NCBI RefSeq assembly: GCF_026540855.1
Contig: NZ_JALNUP010000031.1
Span: 1 to 33,074 of the forward strand
Source of the DNA: Sphingomonas sp. GC_Shp_5
GTDB lineage: Bacteria; Pseudomonadota; Alphaproteobacteria; Sphingomonadales; Sphingomonadaceae
DNA: 33,074 bases
Reading direction: 5' to 3'
The notes beneath the pieces were generated by a model. The model saw only the letters and a list, made by a program, of their open reading frames with translations. It was not told the origin of the DNA and made no database searches. Shown piece by piece: positions 8,766 through 15,834 of this stretch; the stretch's first letter is position 1; each line of letters opens with the position of its first letter. The translations under genes were made by a program, and so were the position numbers.

Positions 8766-9440
8766 ATGAGGCAGCTTCCCTCCCGGCTGCGTCGGCTGGA
8801 TGGTGCGCTGGCCGATCTCCCGCTCGAAGAGCCGATGCTGCTCACCGAGCTTGATGGCTTCCTCACCGGCATCCTCGTCTCGCCCGAGCCGATCCTGCCG
8901 GTCGAGTGGCTGACGAGCGTGTGGGGCGCCGACGAGGGCGGGGTGCCGCCGTTCGACGATCCACTCGACGTCCAATGGTTCGCCGATGCGGTGCTGGCAC
9001 GCTACCATGAGATCGCGCGCGATTGTGGCCGGGGCAAGCCGCAGCCGATCTTCGACGTCGACGAACGTAATGGCGACTTGCTGTGGGAGCTGTGGATCGA
9101 CGGCTTTGCCGAGGCCATGGAATTGCGCCCGGAGCTCTGGGATGCCTGGGCCGAGGGCGACGATGCGGACGCCGCCGATGCGCTGTCGCGGCTGTCGATG
9201 CTGATCGCCATAGCCCGCGAGGAGAGCGCGCTCGACAGCATGGAGATCAACACGCTCGACGAGCGGGCGCCGGCCGAACTCGCCGATGTCGTGCTGCGGC
9301 TGTACGTCGCGCGCCAGCGTGATGGCGGGATGGCGTTGGTGGCGCCGGCTGGCGAAAGCGCGTCGAAGATCGGCCGCAACGACCCGTGCCGCTGCGGGTC
9401 GGGCAAGAAATCCAAGCGTTGCTGCGGCACGACCTCATGA
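8766..9440 (+). CDS. UPF0149/YecA-family protein with C-terminal SEC-C zinc motif
   Basis: Protein of 224 residues with two parts. Residues 1-180 match the all-helical UPF0149 (YecA/YgfB-like) pattern: the signature LTELDGFLTGILVSPEPILPVEW near the N-terminus, then LLWELWIDGFAEAMELRPELW. Residues 203-221 form a SEC-C metal motif, NDPCRCGSGKKSKRCCG, as on SecA and several ribosome-associated factors, binding one zinc. The stop TGA overlaps the rsgA start (ATGA at 9437-9440), so translation of the two is coupled. YecA-type SEC-C proteins have been linked to ribosomes and SecA, which fits a partner concerned with 30S assembly. The ATG at 8766 has a poor Shine-Dalgarno, and an internal start near residue 24 cannot be excluded. 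Confidence 0.87.
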   Translation: MRQLPSRLRRLDGALADLPLEEPMLLTELDGFLTGILVSPEPILPVEWLTSVWGADEGGVPPFDDPLDVQWFADAVLARYHEIARDCGRGKPQPIFDVDERNGDLLWELWIDGFAEAMELRPELWDAWAEGDDADAADALSRLSMLIAIAREESALDSMEINTLDERAPAELADVVLRLYVARQRDGGMALVAPAGESASKIGRNDPCRCGSGKKSKRCCGTTS

Positions 9441-10435
9441 CATTCTCCAACGACATGTTGGCGGCGCTCGGCTGGACCGCTCATTTCAGCCAGCAGCTCT
9501 CCGCCGACGAGGCCCTCCACCACCATCCCGTGCGGGTCATGGCGGTCCATCGCGGCAAGATCGCCGTTGCCGGCGCGGACGGGCAGCGCTTGATCGATCC
9601 CCATATCCCCGGTGCCGGGCCGTCGGGCGATCATCCGACGGTGGGCGATTGGCTGCTGATCGATGGCGGTACGCTGCAACCGCTGCGGGTGCTCACGCGG
9701 ATGAACCTGTTCAAGCGGCGCTCGCCGGCCGATCCGCGTACCGAGCAGATGATCGCCGCCAATGTCGACACGGTGTTCATCGTCGCCTCGTGCAACCAGG
9801 ATTTCAGCATCGCGCGGCTGGAGCGCTACCTGGTGCTCGCGCGCGAGGTAGGCGTGCCGCCGGTCGTGGTCCTCACCAAGGCCGATTTGACCGACAATGC
9901 CGAGGCGTTCGCCGCAGCCGTACGCGCGATCGAGCCCAATTTGGTGGTCGAAACCGTCAACGGCCGCGACCCCGCCGACGTCATCCGCCTCGCCTCCTGG
10001 TGCGCCCCCGGCCAAACCATCGCTTTCCTTGGATCGTCGGGCGTCGGCAAGTCGACGCTCGTCAACACGCTGCGAGGATCGGACAGCATTGCCACCCAAG
10101 CGATCCGCGAGCATGACGGTACCGGTCGGCACACGACCACGGTACGCGAGATGCATCGGCTCGAACACGGCGGCTGGTTGCTCGACCTCCCCGGGATGCG
10201 CGAATTGCAGCTGGCCGAGGCGGCGACGGGCATCGCCGAGGTATTCGACGACTTTATCTTGATGGCGCAGGACTGCCGCTTCTCTAACTGTGCGCACGGG
10301 GCGGAGCCGGGCTGTGCGATCCAGGCAGGGATCGCGGCGGGCGTGCTGACTGCGGTGCGGTTCGAGCGCTGGCGCAAGCTCACGGCCGAGGAGAGTGGCG
10401 GCCCGCCGAAGTGGCCGAAGCGGCGTTCCCGCTAG
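9437..10435 (+). CDS. rsgA: Small ribosomal subunit biogenesis GTPase RsgA
   Basis: Circularly permuted GTPase of 332 residues that assists late 30S maturation. After the N-terminal OB-fold part, the motifs appear in the permuted order G4-G1-G3: TKAD (147-150), the P-loop GSSGVGKS (199-206) and DLPG (250-253). The C-terminal zinc-binding segment CRFSNCAHGAEPGC supplies Cys280, Cys285, His287 and Cys293, exactly as expected for the family. HTTTVREM before G3 is the switch I region. The start is the ATG overlapping the upstream stop; there is no good independent ribosome-binding site, so expression probably depends on coupling to the SEC-C gene. It converges with the GNAT gene with only 7 nt between their stop codons. 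Confidence 0.96.
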   Translation: MTFSNDMLAALGWTAHFSQQLSADEALHHHPVRVMAVHRGKIAVAGADGQRLIDPHIPGAGPSGDHPTVGDWLLIDGGTLQPLRVLTRMNLFKRRSPADPRTEQMIAANVDTVFIVASCNQDFSIARLERYLVLAREVGVPPVVVLTKADLTDNAEAFAAAVRAIEPNLVVETVNGRDPADVIRLASWCAPGQTIAFLGSSGVGKSTLVNTLRGSDSIATQAIREHDGTGRHTTTVREMHRLEHGGWLLDLPGMRELQLAEAATGIAEVFDDFILMAQDCRFSNCAHGAEPGCAIQAGIAAGVLTAVRFERWRKLTAEESGGPPKWPKRRSR

Positions 10436-10442
10436 CGACCGG

Positions 10443-10991
10443 TTAGACTGCGGCGCGGAGCGGCTTGGCCATCCTGACCAGCGGCACCAGCACGTCGTCA
10501 ACCCCAACCTCGAGCGGGGCCGCGACACGCCGATAGCCGCATGCTTGGTACAGGGGTTCGCCGGCGAGCGTCGCCATCATCTCGGCGCGCGCGAAGCCAT
10601 GGGCGAGCGCCGCGGTTTCGCACAGGGCCAGCACTGTGCGCCCGATGCCGCGGCGGGCGTGATCGGGATCGGTGTACATGGCGCGGATGCGGGCGGCATC
10701 GGTGGCCGGATCGAGCACCTCGGGTTCGCGCGCGACGACGCTGGCGTCGCCGCCGAACAGCGTCGATCGGTAACTCCAGCCGCCACAGCCCACGATCGCC
10801 GCTGCTTCGGTGACGACAAAATAGGTCCCGTCCCGGATCAGCTGGGTGTCGAGCCCCATCACCTGGTGGCTGGCCCGTATCTCCGCGGCGGTAAGGAAGT
10901 CCAACTGAAGCTGATCGATGGCGCGACGCATCAAGGCGCCAATCGCGTCGAGATCGCCAGCAACCGCGAGGCGGTGTTCGAGAGCGGGCAT
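10443..10991 (-). CDS. GNAT-family N-acetyltransferase
   Basis: Single-domain acetyltransferase of 182 residues. The core GNAT features are present: a first strand with ALEHRLAVAGDLDAIGALMRRAI, a central strand TYFVVTEAAAIVGCGGWSYR, and motif A, IRAMYTDPDHARRGIGRTVLALCETAA, in which R-R-x-G-x-G/A binds acetyl-CoA. The C-terminal part AEMMATLAGEPLYQACGYRRV is the usual motif B with Tyr near the active site. The acceptor is unknown. The frame is open into the upstream intergenic hairpin; the ATG at 10991 is chosen because family-like sequence starts there, though its ribosome-binding site (GGAG, 13 nt away) is weak. It lies 61 nt after TonB receptor 2, separated by a strong hairpin. Confidence 0.88.
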   Translation of the reverse strand: MPALEHRLAVAGDLDAIGALMRRAIDQLQLDFLTAAEIRASHQVMGLDTQLIRDGTYFVVTEAAAIVGCGGWSYRSTLFGGDASVVAREPEVLDPATDAARIRAMYTDPDHARRGIGRTVLALCETAALAHGFARAEMMATLAGEPLYQACGYRRVAAPLEVGVDDVLVPLVRMAKPLRAAV

Positions 10992-11018
10992 GGGAAGAAC
11001 AGGCTCCAGCGAGGCGGA

Positions 11019-11045
11019 TGGCGGAGCAGGATGCCTGCTCCGCCA
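11019..11045 (-). terminator. Strong hairpin after TonB receptor 2
   Basis: TGGCGGAGCAGG (11019-11030), loop ATG and CCTGCTCCGCCA (11034-11045) make a perfect 12-bp stem with a 3-nt loop, beginning 8 nt after the receptor stop on the minus strand. There is no T-run, so it may be a terminator, or a 3'-end stabiliser for the receptor mRNA that limits read-through into the GNAT gene. Confidence 0.7.
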
Positions 11046-11052
11046 CGCCGTG

Positions 11053-13740
11053 TCAGTATTTGATGCGCACCCGGGCGTAATAGAAGCCGCCGTTGAAGCC
11101 GAACGGCCCGCCGTTGCGCGGATAGACCTGGCCATCCGAGGTGCCGCCGGTAAGCGGGTAGATCTGTACCGTCGAAGTCGGCGCCAGCCGATCGGGATGT
11201 TCGTCGGTGAAGTTTTGGGCGCCGACGGAGAAGGTGAAGTGGCTGAAGGTGTAGCTCAGCTCGAGGTCGGTGGTAAACTTGCTGCCGAACACCTGATTTG
11301 CCACGCCGTTGGTCTGACCGTAATCCTGCGCGCTGGTAAACGAGCTGTAGTAATTTTCACGGACGTTGAAGCTCAGGTTGTCGAGCGACCAATTGGCGTT
11401 GAACACGACGCGGTGCTTGGGCGCGAGATGCTCGGCGTCGATCAGCTGAGCAATGCTCACCACGCGGGCGTCATAATCGGTGACCTTGGTGTTGTTGTAA
11501 TTATACGCCAGCGAGAAATTGAGCAGCGCCTCGCTGAGCGTGGTGCGCCAGGTGCCGACGACGTCGACGCCGCGAGTGCGGGTCTTGAAGCCATTGGTGA
11601 AATACTGGACCTGACCGCCGATGCCGACCGGCAGCAGCGCCGGCTGCGCGGCGAGATCGGCCGCGGTGACGATGAACGGCGAGGTCAGCCCGATGCGATT
11701 GCGCAGGTCGATCTGATAGCCGTCGACGGTGACCGTCAAGTTGCGGATCGGCTCGAGGATGAAGCCGAGACCGTAGTTGGTCGACTTCTCCGGTGAAAGG
11801 TTGGTCGCGCCATAATATTGCGCGACCTCATTGCTCGTCGGGTAGGTGCCGCTCTGATAGGCGATGCCGTTGTTGAACGAGGTGGTGACGATCGAGACGT
11901 TCGACTGGCCGGGTGACGGCGCGTGGAAGCCGGTGCCGAAGCTGCCGCGGACCGAGAAGGCGTCCGCGAACTTGTACAGCGCGTTGACCTTGCCGACCCA
12001 GGCATCGCCGAAGGTATTGTAATGCTCGTAGCGACCGGCGGCACCGACGGTGAGCGCCGTGGTAAGATCGGTCTCCAGGCCGACATAAGCGGCATAGGCC
12101 TTTTGGCTGAACTTGCCCGCCGTCGCCGGGCTTGTACCGGCATAGCCGCTGGCACCGACGCCCTGTGCCGCCGTCGTACCCGATGGGGTGTACACGCCCG
12201 GCGCGGTCAGCGTGTAGAGCTGCTGGGCGACCGCATAAGGGCCGGCGCTATAGGATTGCAGGTCACCCGCGGTCTGCTCGTAAGTCTCCTTGCGGAATTC
12301 GCCTCCGGCCGAGATGGTCAGCGGCGCGGCGAGGCCGAGGTCCGCCGCATAGGTGAAGTCGGCGTTGAAGTTGGTTTCCTTCTGGATCAGGTCGCCGAAG
12401 TCGAAGCTGGTCTGGGTGGCCGGGCCGTATGAAAAGTTGGCCGAGCTGTACATCGACAGCGACAGCTTGTTGCGGGCGAGGGTGCCGGACACGTCGTAGC
12501 TGAAGGCGCCGGCGGTGCCCTTGTAGCCGAGCACGCCATACACCTCCTGAGTCTTACCGACGAAGCGCGGCGTGAATCCAGCGGGGTAGAGCGAGGCGAA
12601 GCGGAAGGTATTGCCGTCCCGCACGAAGCCGCCGGCGGGGCAGGTGGCGTTGCCAGCGGGGCAGGGGGTCAGGAAGAAGGTGTTGAGAAACGCCGCATTG
12701 GCGCCCTGGTTGCGGACCACGCCATTGCTGTCGACCGCGGTGCTCGAGACCGATGGCCGATAGTTGAAGCTCTGGTTGCCCTTGTTCTCGGCATAATTGG
12801 CGAAGACATAGATCTTGCTGTCGTCGGTGACGTTGATCGCCGAATTGTAGACGGTCTTGAAGCCGTGCGAGGGTGAATTGCCCCAGATCTGAGCGGGTAA
12901 CGGGTAGTTGGGCAGCTGCGAGGCGAGCGCCGGAAAGTTCTGCGCGAAGTTCGCCGCCGACGGGCGGGTGCGGCCGCGGCTGGTCTGGCCTTCATCGTCA
13001 TATTCGCCGGTGACGTTGATGAAGCCCCAGTCGCCCTTCACGCCGGCATTGCCCGCGATCTGATAGCTCTCGCCATCGCCGGCATAATATTGCCCGGCGC
13101 GGCCGACGAGTTCGATGCCCTGATCCTCGCGCAGGCCGTAGTTGAGCACGCCGGCGATGGCGTCCGAGCCATATTGCGCGGTGGCGCCTTCGCGCAGCAC
13201 CTGCAGGCTGCGGATCGCGAGCGAGGGAATCGCCGAAATGTCGGGGCCCTGGGCGCCGCGCCCGAGCCCGGTGTCGCTGCCGCCATAGACCTGCACCAGC
13301 GCCGAGCGATTGTAGCGCTTGCCGTTGAGCATCACCAACACCTGGTCGCCGGACAGCCCGCGCAGTGAGGGCGAGCGGACGAAGGTGGAGGCGTCCGAGA
13401 TCGAGTTCTGGCCGGCGTAGAAGGACGGCACGATGTTCTTGAGCTGGTCGATCATGTTGGCAGAGGGCTGGGTGGCAAGATCGGCGGCGCTGATCACGTC
13501 GACGGGTGACGCCGAGTTGGTCAGCGTGCGATCTGTCCGGCGGGTGCCGAGCACGACGATGTCCTTGTCCGGATCATCCGACGCGGCTGTGCCGGATGAG
13601 GCGGAGGTATCCTGCACGGCGGCGGCCTGGATCGGACTCGGCGCTGCTTCGACTTCCGGAACCGGCGTCGCAGCATAGGCATAGGATGACGATAGAAGTG
13701 CGGCTGCCAAAGCGACAGTCGAGGTTGTATGTCTGATCAT
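11053..13740 (-). CDS. TonB-dependent receptor 2
   Basis: Outer-membrane transporter of 895 residues. The signal peptide (MIRHTTSTVALAAALLSSSYAYA, about 1-23) is followed by a linker, the TonB box DIVVLGTRR (60-68), and a plug with PSLRGLSGDQVLVMLNGKRYNRSALVQV and LQVLREGATAQYGSDAIAGVLNYGLRED. This differs from receptors 1 and 3 and resembles the broader TonB-receptor class with many members of unknown substrate. The barrel ends in GGFYYARVRIKY with an aromatic last residue. An extracellular loop holds a possible disulfide, CPAGNATCPAGG. AAGGG lies 6 nt before the ATG, within the palindrome at 13748-13759. A motif shared with the GH92 upstream region (13921-13939) suggests co-regulation with the mannan locus, but no glycosidase is adjacent. 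Confidence 0.92.
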   Translation of the reverse strand: MIRHTTSTVALAAALLSSSYAYAATPVPEVEAAPSPIQAAAVQDTSASSGTAASDDPDKDIVVLGTRRTDRTLTNSASPVDVISAADLATQPSANMIDQLKNIVPSFYAGQNSISDASTFVRSPSLRGLSGDQVLVMLNGKRYNRSALVQVYGGSDTGLGRGAQGPDISAIPSLAIRSLQVLREGATAQYGSDAIAGVLNYGLREDQGIELVGRAGQYYAGDGESYQIAGNAGVKGDWGFINVTGEYDDEGQTSRGRTRPSAANFAQNFPALASQLPNYPLPAQIWGNSPSHGFKTVYNSAINVTDDSKIYVFANYAENKGNQSFNYRPSVSSTAVDSNGVVRNQGANAAFLNTFFLTPCPAGNATCPAGGFVRDGNTFRFASLYPAGFTPRFVGKTQEVYGVLGYKGTAGAFSYDVSGTLARNKLSLSMYSSANFSYGPATQTSFDFGDLIQKETNFNADFTYAADLGLAAPLTISAGGEFRKETYEQTAGDLQSYSAGPYAVAQQLYTLTAPGVYTPSGTTAAQGVGASGYAGTSPATAGKFSQKAYAAYVGLETDLTTALTVGAAGRYEHYNTFGDAWVGKVNALYKFADAFSVRGSFGTGFHAPSPGQSNVSIVTTSFNNGIAYQSGTYPTSNEVAQYYGATNLSPEKSTNYGLGFILEPIRNLTVTVDGYQIDLRNRIGLTSPFIVTAADLAAQPALLPVGIGGQVQYFTNGFKTRTRGVDVVGTWRTTLSEALLNFSLAYNYNNTKVTDYDARVVSIAQLIDAEHLAPKHRVVFNANWSLDNLSFNVRENYYSSFTSAQDYGQTNGVANQVFGSKFTTDLELSYTFSHFTFSVGAQNFTDEHPDRLAPTSTVQIYPLTGGTSDGQVYPRNGGPFGFNGGFYYARVRIKY

Positions 13741-13747
13741 CTGAAGC

Positions 13748-13759
13748 CCTTTGCAAAGG
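13748..13759 (-). promoter_or_regulatory. Palindrome overlapping the receptor-2 ribosome-binding site
   Basis: CCTTTGCAAAGG is a perfect 12-bp palindrome whose minus-strand copy contains the AAGG of the Shine-Dalgarno for TonB receptor 2. A protein bound here, or pairing between mRNA copies, could limit translation. The function is inferred only from position. Confidence 0.35.
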
Positions 13760-13799
13760 AAGGCTCTTCAGGATCCTTTCCTCAATGCTCCCGCCCTCG

Positions 13800-13838
13800 A
13801 TAGTAGATTGATCATACTATCTGAGCGCCTGTTGATCA
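13800..13838. promoter_or_regulatory. Inverted and direct repeats, candidate operator
   Basis: ATAGTA (13800-13805) and TACTAT (13815-13820) form an inverted repeat with a 9-nt spacer that contains one TTGATCA; a second TTGATCA lies at 13832-13838. Both contain the self-complementary TGATCA. This is a plausible multi-site operator about 60-100 nt upstream of the receptor start. Confidence 0.35.
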
Positions 13839-13920
13839 GCCCTGCGAAAACTTGGCGAGATCTTTCGGGCGTCCCGCCATGGCGCTTAAGTCGCCACAGC
13901 CCGCTGCCCTTGCCAATACC

Positions 13921-13939
13921 AAATGTTACCGAGCATGAC
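13921..13939. promoter_or_regulatory. AAATGTTACC-N5-TGAC motif, copy 1
   Basis: AAATGTTACC, five bases, then TGAC, about 180 nt upstream of TonB receptor 2. The same arrangement recurs at 19478-19496 before the first GH92 gene. GTTA and TGAC form a GTYA/TRAC imperfect dyad, as expected for a dimeric repressor or activator. Confidence 0.4.
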
Positions 13940-14075
13940 GGTTTTGTCATCTCGTTGTAATTTTGTCGCAGGATGGCGGCGCTTGCCGGGAGGTCGGCAG
14001 GGGATCGATCGATCTACCCTAGGGCGTACCGCCGAGCATGACGCTCAAGCACGGTAGGCATGGTCGCCGGAGCTT

Positions 14076-14105
14076 GGCCGGACGGTCGCATCGGACCGCC
14101 CGGCC
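14076..14105 (-). terminator. Terminator-like hairpin after the small Lys-rich gene
   Basis: GGCCGG-A-CGGTC (14076-14087), loop GCATCG and GACCG-C-CCGGCC (14094-14105) pair over 11 of 12 positions. The element begins 8 nt after the stop codon of the minus-strand gene at 14113. No T-run follows. Confidence 0.6.
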
Positions 14106-14112
14106 GAAGACT

Positions 14113-14493
14113 TCACTTCTTCTTGCGGGCGCGCTTCGGCGCGGCGGCGGCGGCGGTGTCTTCTTCCTCGTCCGGCTGATCCTCGCCGGCCTCGGTCAGC
14201 GCCTCGCCCAGCGCCTTCAGCTTGTCCTGCGACTTGTCCGCCTTGTCGGCGATCTTGGTCGTGGCCACGCCGAGGCGGTGGAGGAGGGCGTGGACGCGAT
14301 CCTCATCGGGTGTGTCCTTTTCCAGTTGCTTGCGCAGCGAGCCGAGATCGCGAAGGATCCCCTTGGCGCCCGGCACATCGACATCGGCCAGTGCGGCTTC
14401 CCAATCTTCCACCATGTCGGCGCCCTTGGCCGGCTTGGTTTCGTCCAGACCGCGGTTGATCGCGTTCATCGTTCCGGCAAACTTGACGGCCAT
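14113..14493 (-). CDS. Conserved-looking hypothetical protein with acidic region and Lys/Arg tail
   Basis: Protein of 126 residues that I do not recognise as a named family. It starts MAVKFAGTMNAINRGLDETKPA, has no signal peptide or membrane segment, and is predicted mostly helical, with heptad-like leucines in GILRDLGSLRKQLEKD and RVHALLHRLGVATTKIADKADKSQDKLKALGEAL. The C-terminus changes sharply from an acidic stretch (EDQPDEEED) to Ala5 and then PKRARKKK. The last feature recalls the disordered basic tails of nucleoid- or granule-associated proteins, but this is only a resemblance. The ATG at 14493 is preferred over an in-frame TTG one codon upstream, because GAGGA lies 8 nt before it. It is a single gene with its own terminator-like hairpin. 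Confidence 0.75.
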   Translation of the reverse strand: MAVKFAGTMNAINRGLDETKPAKGADMVEDWEAALADVDVPGAKGILRDLGSLRKQLEKDTPDEDRVHALLHRLGVATTKIADKADKSQDKLKALGEALTEAGEDQPDEEEDTAAAAAPKRARKKK

Positions 14494-14590
14494 CAATATA
14501 TCCTCTCGCTTGGGATAAATCCCGTGCTGCGAACGGATTGTCGGGAGGATGGGTCCCGTCTGCGCATCATTAAAGCGGCTTTGGCCGGCC

Positions 14591-15184
14591 CTAGCTCGGG
14601 CGCCCGCCGCTCAGCTTTATCGCGGCAGTCACCGACCAGCGGCGGGTGGCCCTTACCGGCCTCACTCGCCACTCTTCACCGGTCAGGCGCAAAAAGTGCT
14701 CCTGAATGCCGCGGGCATGCTGCGCGAAATCGTAGAAATCGATCCGGTGGTGAGCGAGCACCACCCGACCGCCGGGACGCACGGCCGCGCCGACATCGGC
14801 AGCGACCCGGGCCATGTCGGCCGGTGACAGGTAATAGAGCAGTTCCGCAATGATCGCCGCGTCGTAACACGGGCGCGGCAATGGCGCGGGCAGCGCCAGC
14901 GTGATCGCCCTCGCGCCAGGAACGCCGGCAATCGCCTTGGCGGTGAGGCGGGTGCCCTCGGTTGTGCCTTCGGTGGCATCGAGGCGCAGCGTCCGCGGCG
15001 CGATCGCCCGGCTGTTCGAGCCATTGCCGCTGGCGAGCTCGAGCACGCGGCCGATCGGCCCCGGGCCCAGAGCATGGAGGATGGCCGCGCGTTTGACCGC
15101 TTCGTCGCGGTTGGTGAAGGTCTCCCAGGGATCACCGCTGGCGGCAAATTTGTCGGCAAAGCCGGCAAGGCCGATCGCCTTCAA
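14591..15184 (-). CDS. Class I SAM-dependent methyltransferase
   Basis: Rossmann-fold methyltransferase of 197 residues. Motif I is VLELASGNGSNS (47-58), where E-x-A/G-x-G-x-G contacts S-adenosylmethionine. Then come LDATEGT (motif II-like acidic residue), PCYDAAIIAELLYYLSPADMARV (motif IV region) and VRPGGRVVLAHHRIDFYDFAQH. The N-terminal GFADKFAASGDPWETFTNRDEAVKRAAIL resembles NodS-like methyltransferases acting on amino sugars. The only suitable start is TTG at 15184, overlapping the deacetylase stop as TTGA. The NodS-like look plus an adjacent deacetylase and glycosyltransferase suggest N-methylation of a deacetylated amino sugar; this is inference. It is the last gene of the four-gene operon. 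Confidence 0.88.
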   Translation of the reverse strand: MKAIGLAGFADKFAASGDPWETFTNRDEAVKRAAILHALGPGPIGRVLELASGNGSNSRAIAPRTLRLDATEGTTEGTRLTAKAIAGVPGARAITLALPAPLPRPCYDAAIIAELLYYLSPADMARVAADVGAAVRPGGRVVLAHHRIDFYDFAQHARGIQEHFLRLTGEEWRVRPVRATRRWSVTAAIKLSGGRPS

Positions 15185-15834
15185 CGCCGCACCTCGACGA
15201 AGGTCTCAACCGGGTGCGCGAACGCGGCGAGCTCGTGGGGGGCGATGGCGAAACCGGCCGGATCGTCGGTGATCGCGCCGAGCTGGGTGCGGTGCAGGCG
15301 GATCAGCGAACGCTTGGCGGCATGGCCGCCGCGCATCGCGATCGTCACTCGCATTGCCCGGAAGCCGGCGCGGGGCGGCCAGACCCGATAAGCGAGGCGC
15401 CGCGCCCTGCCGAAGCCGCCCGCCAGCGCCGCGGCTACGGCACGATGATCGGGATGGGCATCGGCCGCGTCGGGGCCGATGATCAGATCGACATCGGCAG
15501 CGAGGCTGATCGCGCGACGCAGCTGGCGGCGGCATCGCGCCGCTGACTGCGGGAGCGCGCCATCGGGCAGGCCGAGAAAGCGGACGTCGCCAGCGGGGAC
15601 CGCCAGCCGCCGCAGCGCCATCAGGCTCTCTCGGCGGCGTGCCGCGACCAGCCGCTTGGCCGGCCAGCGGCGACTGCCCGGGTGGGAGGCGGCGCCGTCG
15701 CTCACCACCACCACCGTCACCCGCGCACGCTGGCGCTTGAGGGCGAGGATCAGCGCCGCGGCGCCGATCACCTCGTCATCGGGATGCGGCGCGACGATCG
15801 CCGCATGGCGCACGCCTGTCAGGCGCAGCGTCAC
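15181..15834 (-). CDS. PIG-L family deacetylase (LmbE-like)
   Basis: Zinc-dependent N-deacetylase of 217 residues in the PIG-L/LmbE fold. The metal site is clear: APHPDDEVIG (residues 16-24; His17, Asp20 as ligands and Asp19 as probable base) and AHPDHRAV (126-133), which supplies the third histidine. The domain usually removes acetyl from GlcNAc-type groups, as in GlcNAc-PI or mycothiol precursors. The start is GTG at 15834, overlapping the upstream flavoprotein stop (GTGA). The distal part, RSLIRLHRTQLGAITDDPAGFAIAP, is the common C-terminal feature of PIG-L proteins in such clusters. The substrate is probably made by the operon's glycosyltransferase. Confidence 0.92.
   Translation of the reverse strand: MTLRLTGVRHAAIVAPHPDDEVIGAAALILALKRQRARVTVVVVSDGAASHPGSRRWPAKRLVAARRRESLMALRRLAVPAGDVRFLGLPDGALPQSAARCRRQLRRAISLAADVDLIIGPDAADAHPDHRAVAAALAGGFGRARRLAYRVWPPRAGFRAMRVTIAMRGGHAAKRSLIRLHRTQLGAITDDPAGFAIAPHELAAFAHPVETFVEVRR

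Larger units (their letters stand above)
13741..14112. promoter_or_regulatory. Upstream region of TonB receptor 2
   Basis: This 372-nt gap has no supported gene. It holds an SD-overlapping palindrome (13748-13759), the inverted repeat ATAGTA-N9-TACTAT (13800-13820), two copies of TTGATCA 24 nt apart (13808-13814 and 13832-13838), TGGCG-CTTAAGT-CGCCA (13880-13896), the AAATGTTACC motif (13921-13939), a GATC triple repeat (14003-14014) and the terminator-like hairpin at 14076-14105. On the minus strand TAGTAT inside the first repeat could be a -10 element, but no good -35 accompanies it. Confidence 0.5.

Noticed and set aside
9002..10528. 508-codon minus-strand ORF across the UPF0149 and rsgA genes
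   Set aside because: Both real genes have clear motifs on the plus strand; the antisense product is Arg/Ser-rich without family features.
14003..14014. GATCGATCGATC as an origin or methylation cluster
   Set aside because: Only three GATC units, with no DnaA boxes or AT-rich unwinding region nearby.
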